DNA from: Macrolepiota albuminosa | Taxonomy: Eukaryota; Basidiomycota; Agaricomycetes; Agaricales; Agaricaceae | Reading direction: 5' to 3' | Length of the DNA stretch: 64,000 nt | Assembly (NCBI GenBank): GCA_027475525.1 | Contig: JAMWFC010000053.1 | Location: 1,550,001-1,614,000, forward strand | Shown here: piece by piece, positions 47,563 to 59,637 of the stretch | How the letters are laid out: each line of letters starts with the position of its first letter | Numbering within the stretch: position 1 is the stretch's first letter | Notes under the pieces: model-generated | Seen by the model: the letters and a program-made list of their open reading frames with translations, nothing else | What the model was told of the DNA's origin: nothing | Database searches by the model: none | Program-made: the position numbers and the translations under genes

Positions 47563-49738
47563 TCATGCTCGAACACGCTTTGTGATCTTGAGCGGAAGCT
47601 GAGCAATTGGGGAAACAGTGCCTGCATATGGCCCTATTACCATGACCCTCTCTTCGTACTGTGAACGAGTCTCTCCAGGTGCCAAATCTACGTCAAGGAC
47701 CCAGTCATGTAAGAAACGTGCTAGGACAATAATGGCTTCCGTAAATGCCAACTTGCGACCGATGCAGGCGCGAGGACCAGCGCCAAACATGGGAACTTCG
47801 ATTTCGGGTATACCGACCCACCTTGATGGCTTGTATTGCTCAGGGTTCTCAAAAACGTAGGGATTGCGGACTACAGAAAGGACGTAAATCGTAGGTATTC
47901 CTGCCTTCCATCCCAATAGTGACTTACAAGTGTTGACTGTATCAATAATGATGCGACTGCCTTTCGGAAGAACAACAACACCTGGAGAAGGCCTTTCAAT
48001 CTTTATGGTATAATCTTCGGAAACGGTTCGCGCAAGTATGAGCGTAGATGCTGAAGACCCATCAACACTCAAGGCGTCTAGCTGTAAATAGAGTTTACAT
48101 ACAAAACAAACGAACGGCCTCCTGAAAACAGGCTAGTAGGTATGGCATTTCACTTGGATCACGCAAGTCCTAAAACGAGTAAGCCGATTCAGCACAAAAA
48201 AGAGAGGAATTCCATGTACCAGTTGGTTATTAGGACCAAATTGACGGCTGACCTCTGCATAAGCCTTTTCTTGCTCATCTTGATGAATAGCAAGGAACCC
48301 AAGGGTAGCAATCATACCGTTCGCTGTGGTCTCTGCGAAATCACATTAGTAAGCGGACGATGAAATTAATAACCTAGAGGAAACCATGGCCAGCAAACAG
48401 TATGGTGAAAATGTTCGCAAACTAGGGAAAGAGATTAGGCATCAAGCAATAATCGAAGTCAACATAGTATTACCACTTCCTGTTCCGAAAGCTTGTACTT
48501 GGCGTCCCCCTCAGAAGAAGCAATGAGGCGATGTAATAGGTCTGAATTCCGTACTTCAAATGCGTCGTTCTTTCCTTGTTCGATGACTTCTTGACCGATG
48601 TGTCGTGTGTGAGATTTCACGAAATCTTCCAGTGCATTCCAAGCGCGGTCGACTTTCTGAAGCCTGTTAAGAGAATTTCCAGCAGGAAACAATAGAAAGC
48701 GATGTAGGCTAGCGTACGATTTAAAAGGAAGCTTGAGTATCCAATCGGGAAGTAGAAGTTTAGCGATAATAGTCTCGGAGGATAGAGTGACTGCCTGGAT
48801 GAGATTCGTTTCCTCTGTCTTGCTTGTATTGGAGGTCCATGATACAGGAATACCAAAAGCGCAACGAGCGATAGTCAAGAGGGACAACTGGAAATACGAT
48901 ATGTCAGTCATCCAGCTGGCCCTCTCGTAAAATGCTTACCTTGATCATATATGTGTTCAAACAAGGAATACTAACTCTTTGTTGCTCACTCCATCCTTCT
49001 TGCTCGATCATTTCCTGGTATAGGTGTGAAGCCGTCTCGCAGACTAATTGGTAACTGAACATCGAGATTAAGTTACTTCTCGATTATAGGTATTGCATCA
49101 GATCATACAACTGACGTCTTTGAATTGAAAGCAGGTCCAACAATCCTGCGATGCCGTTTCCATATCTCCCCGCTTGCAGAAGCAACATTGGCACCCCAGA
49201 GGCTGTCATTATGCCGTCAGACACGCGATATTAGAATGCTGAAAGTCAGCGCGTACCTGTCCAAGGTGAGATCCAGTGGTTTCGTGAGATTATTCTTAAT
49301 ATCATTCCCCAGTACTTGACGCAAGACATCGACTGAGCAGGTAAAGAAGCACGGTTTTCCCAGGAGTATAGGTATGATCGTGATAATATCATGCGAATGA
49401 TTAAAATACGCTAAACATGACCGTCAGCTGATCCATATTGAAATGACACCAACCTACCAGTTCTACGTTCGTCCCATTGCCAAGAGATACCGGGATTTAT
49501 TGAACGGATGCGAGGAAGAAGGGCGGCAAAAGTCGAGGTAGGGGAAATCAAGGGCCTATATCCTTGAACACGTCCAAATTTCTATCCGGCAAATTTATCA
49601 TGAGGATAGATGAGGTCGAAGATCGATTACAAAAGTCACCTGCAGACTTCGAAGTAATGAATATACATGCACAGATATTGCAGACACCAGGCCAATAAAT
49701 AGAAAGGACCCTGTCAGGTTGTCGCTCACTGATATCAT
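47563..49738 (-). CDS. Cytochrome P450 monooxygenase
   Basis: The start at 49738 gives an N-terminal anchor (MISVSDNLTGSFLFIGLVSA...). Then come KFGRVQGYRPLISPTSTF, the C-helix EIWKRHRRIVGPAF near 49160, the I-helix FAGHETTANGMIATLGF near 48310 (AGxxTT), EAVRLF (ExxR) near 48110, NPEQYKPSRW (PERF region) near 47845 and the heme loop FGAGPRACIGRKLAF near 47780 with its Cys. All diagnostic motifs are present and the exons, about nine, are separated by short introns. The protein would be ER-anchored and need a P450 reductase. The CYP family was not assigned. It is divergent to the MFS gene at 50703, which suggests but does not prove a shared pathway. Stop TGA/TCA complement at 47563. Confidence 0.9.
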
Positions 49739-50702
49739 GAGGAAAGCAGCAGGTAAAGGAAAGTCCTCTCTACATTATAAATATGTCGTCCAACTAGAAG
49801 TAACGTGACCATGCCTAATATACACGCTCCAGACCCTGCGAGGATGAATGAATGAATACAGGGCTAAGAGGCGGAGAACCTGCCAGGAAAGCTCTACCAC
49901 ACATCGCTTAATTACAACATCATTGTCGGAAAAATGTTGTGGACCTGATCAGGCCGAATCAGGCCGAATCAGGGACCTTTAGACGAGTAATAGTTCGATT
50001 TGTACTATTCGATCCGCGAATACCTAGTCTGTAACCACATGTAATCTACCAATTTTTCAGTAGTATCAAAAGTGTGACATCCAAGTGAGAAAAATTACAA
50101 CTAAACACTATACGAGATGACAAAAAGTACAAAAATACGGGCATGGCGGAGAGATGAGATCAGCCGTATGTCTCCGTTGTGGCACATTCCAGAAGAGGAA
50201 ACGTTTATTCAATTCAGGCACATCTGCCTAAAAGGAGACATACGGGCTCACCATCCAAAATTTGTTGGGCCATATTAAATTCTGGAATGTGCCACAACGG
50301 AGACATACGGCTGATCTCATCTCTCCGCCATGCCCGTATTTTTGTACTTTTTGTCATCTCGTATAGTGTTTAGTTGTAATTTTTCTCACTTGGATGTCAC
50401 GCTTTTGATACGACTGAAAAATTGGTAGATTACATGTGGTTACAAACTAGGTATTCGCAGATCGAATAGTACAAATCGAACTATTACTCTAACCTTTAGA
50501 CAGCACTGAGCAGGCAGATTCCAAATGGGGTACTTCTATCCTCCGACTCATCACATCAGAAGTCAGCGAATAGAAGGTGGAAATTTTCTACACACCCGGC
50601 CGGATATTATCTGTTAATTCTGAAACATGAGTTAATACAACTCATACATACTGTGCCGGCATTCTTCTAGAGGGTATTCCTGCCTAGATAACTCTTAAAG
50701 AC
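49739..50702. promoter_or_regulatory. Shared upstream region of the P450 and MFS genes
   Basis: The 964 bp between two divergent start codons must hold both promoters. More than half of it is a foldback element (49985-50491). No TATA box could be assigned with confidence. Confidence 0.5.
49985..50491. mobile_element. Foldback/MITE-like element with about 200-bp arms
   Basis: The left arm (49985 to about 50200) is the near-perfect inverted copy of the right arm (about 50281-50489), leaving a loop of about 80 bp. The tips are GAGTAATAGTTCG and CGAACTATTACTC. ACCTTTAGAC lies directly outside on both sides (49975-49984 and 50492-50501), which fits a target duplication of 8-10 bp as made by hAT or MULE transposases. 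It has no coding capacity. A transcript would fold into a long hairpin. Confidence 0.85.
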
Positions 50703-53151
50703 ATGAATCCGATGGATGTTGAAAAGTCTACGGCTCGCCAGGTAACACTTCCGGATGTCAACAATGCCCAAGTCACTCTCCTAACGGGCACGAGACTTGC
50801 CTTGGTTTTTGGGTAAGGAAACTAGATGGACTTAAAACTGCAATAACCATGCTCAAACGTTTATTCTCTAGGGCTTTTCTCATTTCGTTTGCTCTTGTTG
50901 CATTAGACCAGACCATCCTTGCAACAGCCCTGCCAAAGATTGCCTCTCATTTCAATGCCGTTCCTGAGTTATCATGGATTGCCAGCGGATACTTTCTTCC
51001 CCAGGTATGCCACACACAACAGACCAGGTTCTTAATCTTTTCAATACGCCAGCACAGGCAGCTTTTATGTTGTTCTTCGGGAATGTTCTCTCGATTGTTC
51101 CCGCAAAACCAATCCTCATTTTCTCAATTGTTGCTTTTGAAGCTGGAAGTTTGCTTTGTGCAGTAGCACCATCTGTGTCTGTTCTCATCCTCGGGCGTGC
51201 CGTCGCGGGATTTGGCGCTTCAGGCTTGTGGGTATCTATTCTGAGTACAATTGGACGGGTGGGTCTGAATAAGCTGATATATTTGATGACGCTAAGTTGT
51301 TCCTAGGTTACTACGATGACCCAACGGCCCATTCTTATGGGCCTTTTTGGAGCTCTCTTTGCTGTGGCTTCTGTTGTTGGGCCTCTGATTGGGGGTGCAT
51401 TTGCAGGTGAGCTTTACAACCCTGCATATCTTCAATTCTTATCGACTGAGTAATTTATTGGTTAGATCATGTTACATGGAGGTGTGTACAACTATCCGTC
51501 CGATATTATCAACTTGATTGGGTCAAATAATAGGTGGTGTTTTTGTGCGTCACCCTTCATTTTCACTGTAATGAGTTATTCATGACCGTCCTTGTTTAGA
51601 TATCAACCTTCCTGTGAGTATTGAAAGTTGTCTTTTGCCAGCCAAAATTTCCAATCCAACTAGATTGGCCCAATTTCAATTCTTGCCATCTCAATTTTCC
51701 TTCCACCACAGCCAGCTTTACGACAGGAAAGATCTTCATGGCAGAAATGGCTGAGTATAGACTGGATTGGTACTTTTTTGAGTCTTTCAATGGTCACCGC
51801 ACTGTTATTGGCATTGCAGTGGGGTGGTAACACTAAGCCTTGGAGTGATCCTGGTGTAATTGTTTGCTTAGTCCTAGTGAGTACACAGTTCATAACTAAG
51901 AACACATCAATGTCTATTTATAACTGCACTTCTAGTTTGGTCTGCTTTTGATTGCATTTGTGGCTTGGGAGTACAAAAAAGGTTCAGATGCAATCTTGCC
52001 TTTGAAAATGCTACTTCGGAAAAGTATCCTTGGTGCATTCATTATATCAGTGAGTTGGAAACACATTTATCTGTGCAAATGTTCATCATTTTTTCCAGGC
52101 TTTGATTCAGCTTGCATTTGTCATTGCTGTGGTGAGTACAATAAATCTCAGTTATAAAGATCTAACAATGTTAGTGGTTTAGTATTACTTGGCAAGCATT
52201 TCTGCTCATGTTTATCCTCTGTATTGATAACTATTTTTGATAGCCTCTTTTATACCAAGTTCGTGGTCATTCAGCAACAAAATCTGGAATTGAGATACTT
52301 CCATTTATGATGTGTGTTTTCTTTTTTTATGCTCAAGATTGACTTTGATGTCTTTGAAAGTTCTGGTGTCATTAGTATGCTTAATTTTTAAGAAAATGAC
52401 AATAGCTCATGTTTATCATTTAGCTACATTGATTGCTGGGGGTGTAGTATCTGTATGATGTTTTTAAATTATTTTTTGTTTGATCAATTAACTTTCTGTG
52501 AAGGTTAAAGGCTTTGCTTGGCCTTTTTTATTATTTTTTCCACTGATTGCATCAGTTGGTTTTGGTTTTCTCTATACTACCAGTTTAGATTCTACAACAG
52601 CATCTCTACTGGGATATCAAATTCTTATTGGAGTAGGCTTAGGAGCTGCTATACAGAATACAGTAAGTTTTTTTTTTCAATGTATGAGAGAATTTTGTAT
52701 TGAAGTTTGTCATGTAGCTGGTTGTTGCTCAGGCTGAATATATTGATGATGAAAAACTTGTACCTCATGCAACATCATTGATAATATTTAGTCAATGTCT
52801 AGGTGGTTCTATTGGACTTGCGTAGGCTTTTGACATTTAGTTTTTTTTCATATTATATGCTGATTTGCTATAATTAGAATTGCAGGCTCAATATTTTCCA
52901 GTCAACTCCACATTCAACTGGCTCACTATGCACCTGATTTATCTCAACAAATGGTTATTGCTGTTCTATCAAGTGTTGAATCTATATTTTCACTTCCATC
53001 TGATCAAATTACATTAGCTAAACAAGCTTATACTGCTGCAATTGATAAAGTTATAATAGCTGGTGTACCTTTTACAGTATTGGCATCAGCTTCTGCTATT
53101 TTGATTACTAGAAGGAGGCTTCAACAAATTTCCTCTGGAGGAAATATGTAG
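50703..53151 (+). CDS. MFS transporter, DHA14-like drug:H+ antiporter type
   Basis: The start MNPMDVEKSTARQ is a short cytosolic N-terminus. Exons follow with LVALDQTILATALPKIASHF (motif of DHA transporters, near 50895), ELSWIASGYFLPQ, AGFGASGLWVSILSTIGR near 51210, MGLFGALFAVASVVGPLIGG near 51340 (motif C-like antiporter signature), LPLFYQVRGHSATKSGIEIL near 52250, and the end with VAQAEYIDDEKLVPHATS near 52727 and MVIAVLSSVESIF near 52951. About 12-14 membrane helices are expected. Many short introns are present; a few internal borders were not fixed. The second half is clearly more AT-rich than the first. Likely a plasma-membrane exporter. Confidence 0.85.
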
Positions 53152-53532
53152 GATTGAAAGCTCATTTCTTCTTGTAATAAATCTGTTTTCATGCCTTGTC
53201 AGTTACAAATTTGGATACTTGGTTATTTTTTGGTTACTTTGCTTCATTTTTAGTTGAGAAAAATGCAAGATATCATTGCTTTATTATATGAACTTATCTA
53301 AGTCTGTTGCTACAACTCTTTGGAACAATATAAAAGAGCCATCTCTTGCACTTTCTTTATGCTATGAGGAAGAGTATTGTTTTTGTCATCCATGATTGAT
53401 TTGTTCTTGACTTGAATACACAACAAATTTAGGATAAGCCATTGCTGTGGTTTTTGCATATGTTTGTGATTAAGAATTCACTCAAGAAAATCGGGCCTTA
53501 TAATGACTGATAAGTTGACAATCTATAAACAC
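53152..53532. other. AT-rich 3' region of the MFS gene
   Basis: No gene, repeat or RNA supported. Confidence 0.5.
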
Positions 53533-55100
53533 TCAAAGATGACATCCACTAACTACATAAGCAACAACTGTCAGGGAACTTCCTTTTCTGGCACTCTCCC
53601 AGCACTTCTCAGATGCCTCAGCAACTTCCTCAGCCCTTTTTAGGACTTCTGGAGTTTTTCTGCACCTCCCAGAAATGTCTACTGCAATATATTTGTTACT
53701 ATCAATCTGAATGCTTTCAGTGTCATCCACATCTGAGCTGTTGGCTACATTTTGCAGCTCCTCCTCAGCTTCTTTGACTACTTCTTCTTCTTCATCATTG
53801 CTGGCAACATCACTCAGAGCTGTGGCTATATGGGCTGCTCAACACTCTCTGCATATCTGCTGGTATTCTATCCAGGAATATCTTGCAAGTTGTATACTTA
53901 TCTGGATAGACAGCTCCATTACCAACCAGGTCATCATAAAACATTTGGACACTAGTCTTAGCATCATAGACTGCCTTCCTGAAAGCATTGCAAGCTTCCT
54001 GCATTGTTGCAGCATTCACAAGTCTATTATAGAGTCCTATAAGGACTTCTTTAAATATCCAATGCTGCTTATTGCAATTGATATAGAGAACATAACAGCA
54101 GAACCAGTTCTGCACTTCTCCATCTATGAATTTGTGTAACACAAACATTCTTTCTTCATCCATGTTGTCACCACCATAGCAGCATGCTACCAAATGGTAG
54201 CAAACATTCATGGCCCAGTCTTCTACTGACTGAGAAAATCTATGTCCTCTAGCATATGCTCTGATATGCTTGCCATCAGATTTGCAGGGACTCACCTTTG
54301 CAGTAAACTTGAACCTGACTACAAGAGAGCTATCAACTAGTCAAGTGAGGTGGTCATGCATAGGATCTATATGGATCTTAACTGCCTCATTTATTCTACA
54401 TATCTTCACACAACTCATGAGAGGCAGGCATTAAGAATGCCCAAGAGCTTCAATACAAGTGCTTGTTGGCTGCTCTTTCTGGCTGTGATGCAGACTGCTG
54501 CCTCATTCTTGGTCTACTAGTAGTGCACCAGAGTGTCTACTACTGCTACAATAATCTCTGTTGTCTTGATTGTTATTTCTATGATGACAGCCTCTATTAT
54601 TGTTCTTGCAATGATTACACTTTCTATTGTTGTTGTTCTCACTACTATTGTCACTACCATCTGGATCTCTGTCTAGTTCAGCAGCTTGAGCAGCAAACTG
54701 TCACTGTATATTGTCCACAGGTGTCACTCCTTCACACCCTTCAAATACGATCCCCTGGTCATCAATTAACAACTCACCATGGTTTGTGCAAATCTTCATT
54801 GCATATTCTCTGATAATTTACTTGTTTGTTCCAATTGACCACCAGATAGACACATTGCACTATACAATGAGGTCTAGCATGTTTCTCCAGAACATGAAAT
54901 TCATCCACCTCTTCCTTGATAATAACTTGCTTCTGAGGTGTCTTCATCTCCTGAGCTACAATTGGTTCATCTAGTTCAGCTGAAATGGTCATCACAGTCT
55001 TAATCTAATAACATGTGTTGAGGCACTCTACTAACACTGTGTTGACAGTTGGTGGCATTCTGATGCCAAATGTAGTCTTACTGCAATTCATTTGCCTGAC
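53533..55100 (-). pseudogene. Retrotransposon gag-like remnant
   Basis: The minus-strand frame from 54295 to 53810 reads DEERMFVLHKFIDGEVQNW, then WIFKEVLIGLYNRLV and TSVQMFYDDLVG. This has the layout of a Ty3/gypsy-like capsid domain: short helices, a Trp, and a 'F..LF' segment. Frames at 53730-53533 and 54995-54774 probably belong to the same element. There is no zinc knuckle, protease or pol nearby, and stops interrupt the frame. The assignment rests on general similarity only. Confidence 0.5.
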
Positions 55101-55102
55101 AA

Positions 55103-55600
55103 TGTAAGGGCAACCTCTACAGGCTGTGGCTCAGTCACACAGCTGGCAAAGGGAGATCCAAAGTGTATTAGAGTATGTACTGACAATATCATAATAACTA
55201 CTCACCTGGCAGAGGGAGATCCAAAGTGAACAAGTCTAGGGATTCCCTATGCCAGGTTGGATGCTTCTAGGGCCTCTGAAGCATGGGAAACAACTGTACA
55301 GTACAACAAAACCTTAAAAACTTGAAAATTGTCTACACAAACAATTGCACAAATAAGAGGCAAACTCTGGCAAACTCTGGCTTATATAAGCAGTCTGGAA
55401 GCAATGCTAAGGGGCCCACACTTGTCTGAATGGTAGCTAAAGAACCAGAGCACCTCAAGAGCTGAGACTAGTATTAACAGATAGTGTTGAAAGAATAGAA
55501 ACAGTAAAATGAAATAATGTCAGAAGAAATAAGAGAATGAATGAAGGGAGAGTGAAGAGATAAGGAGTGAGAAAAGGAAGAAATGAGGAGTCCCCTGACA
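55103..55600 (-). repeat. Solo LTR, family A, copy A3
   Basis: 498 bp, beginning TGTAAGGGCAACCTC and ending GAGTCCCCTGACA, with a perfect 5-bp target duplication gacaa (55098-55102 and 55601-55605). Compared with A2 it has lost CpGs (CGACC to CAACC, CTCGAA to CTTGAA, GGACGC to GGATGC). Confidence 0.95.
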
Positions 55601-56540
55601 GACAAGATGCATGCAATAAATCTATTCCATCCACAATTACTAGCACTCATTGATGCACAATTATTTTGCATTCTACTGAGTTGGCTGGTGTGTCCATTGA
55701 GACTGCTGACCCTTGGGCTGCCTTATGCTTGAGATACTCAGTAACTTTGAGTTCAAAGATGTGTATAAACAATTTGGTAAATTTAGTCAAATCTGCCTGA
55801 GGTACATCATAGCTCCTAGCAGCCAACAATTGTAAATGCTTCACTACATAAAGCTGCAGACACTTTTACATTGATTCTTTGGAGACCAATTAATATCAGT
55901 CCAAGGCCAGTTGTAACTAGATAGACAAGGTTAACAGCAACATTTTACTCTCCTCATTGTCTGAGAATTCCAGTTCTGACTCTAGGTCCAGAACTTTCCT
56001 AAGGCTTTCAATGAGAGCCTCACTTGCAGCTGTCTGCTGCCTCTTTCCTGTTTCTTAGGTGCTGGTGGCACCTGCTCTATTTGTACAACCTTGTTGTTCT
56101 CACCACTAACTCAGACTGCTGGTCCATGCTAACACTGAGTTGTCATCAACAATTGTCCTGGTCTAGTGGTATTGTCTGCTACAAACTCTAAATGCTGCTT
56201 GGTTGAAGCAGTTAGAATGGGGTGCTATGCAGAAAGTGCTGCTTTGCACAATCTCTGAGTACTGGGTTAGGTCTAGTTGACCTTCTAACTGAGTTGACAA
56301 GCCCTTGGGCAATACTAGATACATCAACAAGGGCATTGGCTTGCTGGCAGCAACACATTCCAAAGTTTGTGCTAGTGTTGCAAAGTAGCTTGTTGTCCCA
56401 CTTTGGCAGGGGCTGGTATGCAGATGCATCTAAAATCTCAACAGCATGTGAAACAGGTAGATCACCTGTATCTGAAGAAGGAGGCTCTAAATTAAGTGAG
56501 CCAGTTATAGAAGCACATTTTTGACATGATGCCAAAAGAA
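55601..56540 (-). other. Interrupted minus-strand frames of unknown origin
   Basis: Minus-strand frames 55844-55647 (LTKFTKLFIHIFELKVTEYL) and 56535-56212 (SLNLEPPSSDTGDLPVSH) have protein-like composition but no recognised domain. They could belong to the same element as the gag-like remnant on the other side of LTR A3, which separates them. Confidence 0.35.
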
Positions 56541-58785
56541 GTTGAGAGTTTTAATGAGTTGTCCAGTAGATGACAGAGCCAATAGTCTAAAGCTAATAGC
56601 AGAAGATTTAAAAATATATAACTGGTCTTTACTAGCTAAAACTGTCTTGTGTGTATCACACAGTACTAAATCAGACCACAGTATTGGATTTGAGTAGTAA
56701 CTAAAGTGAATACAAGAAGTTGCTTATATAATACTCTACAAGCTGGCAATAATGTCAGTAATGCTCATAACTAGTATGACAATCTGTTACATGCTTGTTG
56801 TGTGTAAGCAGTATGAGGTGCAGGTGTGCCCAGCTAAAGATACAATTGAGGTGCTTCCTCCTGTGCAGGACAATGGAAAACAGAAGGCAACAAACCTTCA
56901 AGAAGAAAATATTCCTTGTTTGTGCCAGCAATGACAAGAGAAATTTGCAGACATAGTCAATGGGACAAAGAAGAAGCTCTCACTATGACAGGAAGTCAAT
57001 CATGAGACTAATCTCATTGACAAAAACAAGCAGTACAAGTACTACTTGCCATGCTGTCCACATGCACTCCAGGAGCAATTATGCAATAGCTTGCTTATAT
57101 GGGCCCTTGCTAGCATGGCATGACTGAGATCTATCTGTTGACATTGTTCCATACTGATACAGGCTATTGCTTACCAAGCATCTGGACAGACTATTGCTTA
57201 TACAAGCATCTGGCAGTCTAATGAATCATATAACAGCAAATAGAAGACATTTTCCCATACTGACATAGGCTGCTGCTTATACAAGTACTTGGATATACTG
57301 TTGCTTACACAAGCATTTGGCAGTTTAATGAATCACATGACAGCAAAAATCAAAGACATTTTTCTCACACTGACACAGGCTGCTGCTTATACAAGCATCC
57401 AGATAGACAAACAGTCTAATAAATCACATGACAGCAAAAATTGAAGACATTTTTCCTACACACCTACTTCAGCCTCAGGACAAACATCAACAACAAGAAC
57501 CAAAATCACATAACAGCAAAAATTGAAGACATTTTTCCCACACATAGTCTGCTGCACAGTAAAATCTTAAACTATTCTGAATCTTGGAAAACAAATTACA
57601 ATTTGAATGTTCAATAGTGGTCACCATATATCACATCCCAAGCTGCTGATAGGCTTTTACTTGGACTGAGCACATCAAGAGATATTACAGGCCTACCAAT
57701 ACTTGTCAATTTGGAGACTCAGGTTACCTTCTTAGACTTAGGAGATCTCTGGCTATCACTTCTCAATACAGGCTTTACTTAGCAGTCTCAGCTATCATTT
57801 GCTATTTATTGACTCCAAGGACTCATGACTCATCAAGAAATAACACTAGTACAACTATGGAGAAATGGCTTTGATCAAACCCTGATCAGTTCTAGATAGG
57901 AATAGTATCAGGTGCTGCCATCTGTTGAGGCACTGCTATCAGAAGTATAAAAATTAATGTTAACATGACTAGATATACTAAAGCCTGACACTTTGGCCTA
58001 TTGAAAAATGGGACAATGTTTAGTGCCAGAGATAGCACTTTTGGATTACAGCATCTGTCAAGGTTTTTCTGGCTATATTCCAGAGTATCCTGGCTAATTG
58101 GACTTGGGTTAAAAAGTGAGCAGACTTATATAATTTTAAGTAGTTTTAGAGTTACTATAGCCAATAAGCTGTTACACCATTGGTTGCTGTCATCTATGTG
58201 CTACAGGTCACCTTTGATTACTATTAGCTGTAGCCATGAGGAAAGGTGCTAATTGATAGCACTGCAAATGGACTTATTTTCAAGCATATAGTATAAAAGA
58301 TAGCTACTGGACATGTAAATAGCAAGAAATTAGAATCCAGTTACTCTCACTATTAAAATCTTGCTAGCTTGACTTGATGTTATCAGAAAGTTAAGCACTA
58401 GCATTGTCTTTCAACATCTTTGTTGTCTTAGGTGCGGGGACTCTGCCAGAACTCTTTGCACTTTACTCATGCCAGGCACTAGAGATAGTGTTTTACTACA
58501 TAGCATCCAGCATTTCCAATTACAGTTGGTGTCATCATTTTAGAGTCCACTGCAAGAAGTTGTATTAGAAGACAAAATTCTGCCAGAAACTTGGGTCCAG
58601 TGATAGCACTACCTCCTATTGGAGACCACTTTAGAACCACTTAATACTAATTCACTGCATTTATCAGGCACACTACCAAGGCAGACTTTAGATCAGGAGC
58701 TCAAGGCTGCTCCTAATAGTCTTATAGAGAACATTTTCCTATTTTCTTAACCTTTTGAATATCTAGCAGGTGAAAATCATATACT
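56541..58785. other. AT-rich stretch with an irregular repeat block
   Basis: Bases about 57150-57540 carry four diverged copies of a motif built from TGCTTATACAAGCAT and ACAGCAAAAATTGAAGACAT at irregular spacing (80-120 bp). The rest shows no gene, RNA or mobile element that I can support. Confidence 0.5.
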
Positions 58786-58786
58786 G

Positions 58787-58986
58787 TTGACATCTTTAGA
58801 AGAGCTTTCTAGGTCATTATTGCTAGAGCCTAGCAACTCAGAGTTACTCAAACTACTACCTACTACTCCAACACCAAGGATACTTAGTGACACTAGTCTC
58901 ACAACCACTACTATTCCCACTTTATCAGATGCTTTTGGTATTATGGAATCTGCAAACATACAATGCATACTGCCAAGGAACCACTT
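58787..58986 (+). pseudogene. Short ORF of unknown origin interrupted by LTR A4
   Basis: A 67-codon frame (LEELSRSLLLEPSNSELLKL, then TPTPRILSDTSLTTTTIP) runs straight into the solo LTR at 58987. Beyond the LTR the frame meets a stop after a few codons. No family is recognised; it may be a retroelement fragment. Confidence 0.35.
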
Positions 58987-59509
58987 TGTCAGGGGACTCC
59001 TCATTTCTTCCTTTTCTCACTCCTTATCTCTTCACTCTCCTTCTATTCATTCTCTTATTTCTTCTGACATTATTTCATTTTACTGTTTCTATTCTTTCAA
59101 TTATCTCTTCACTCTCCTTCTATTCATTCTCTTATTTCTTCTGACATTATTTCATTTTACTGTTTCTATTCTTTCAACCATTCAGACAAGTGTGGGCCCA
59201 CTCAGCACCGCTTCCAGACTGCTTATATAAGCCAGAGTTTGCCAGAGTTTGCCCCCTATTTGTACAAGTGTTTGTGTAGGCAATTTTCGAGTTTTTAAGG
59301 TTTTGTTGTACTGTACAGTTGTTTCCCATGCTTCAGAGGCCCCAGAAGCGTCTAACCTGGCATAGGGAATCCCCAGACTTGTTCTCTTTGGATCTCCCTC
59401 TGCCAGGTGAGTAGCTACCTTGATATTGTCAGTATATATTCTAATACACTTTGGATCTCCCTATGCCAGCTGTGTGACTGAGCCACAGCCTCTAGAGGTC
59501 GCCCTTACA
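58987..59509 (+). repeat. Solo LTR, family A, copy A4
   Basis: 523 bp, beginning TGTCAGGGGACTCCTCATT and ending GGTCGCCCTTACA, with a perfect 5-bp target duplication cactt (58982-58986 and 59510-59514). It includes an exact 77-bp duplication (59024-59177). A TATA-like CTTATATAAG lies at about 59221. Confidence 0.95.
59024..59177. repeat. 77-bp exact tandem duplication inside solo LTR A4
   Basis: Units 59024-59100 and 59101-59177, starting TTATCTCTTCACTCTCC, are identical. Confidence 0.97.
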
Positions 59510-59637
59510 CACTTCTTATGGCCAAAATAGAATGAAACAAAGCCTCACAAATTGAACAGTATTTTTGAGAAGTGGAGTATTTGCTATGTGACTGTGGCAT
59601 CATGGATAACATGCAAATGAAGGAGTACACCACTACA

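Noticed and set aside
57150..57540. Possible CRISPR array
   Set aside because: Repeats are diverged, spacing is irregular, and the context is a fungal nuclear genome with introns; no cas-like genes.
59210..59235. TATA-like CTTATATAAG in LTR A4 used to orient the LTR family
   Set aside because: The motif is palindromic, so it cannot give the transcription direction; strand labels for family A are relative only.
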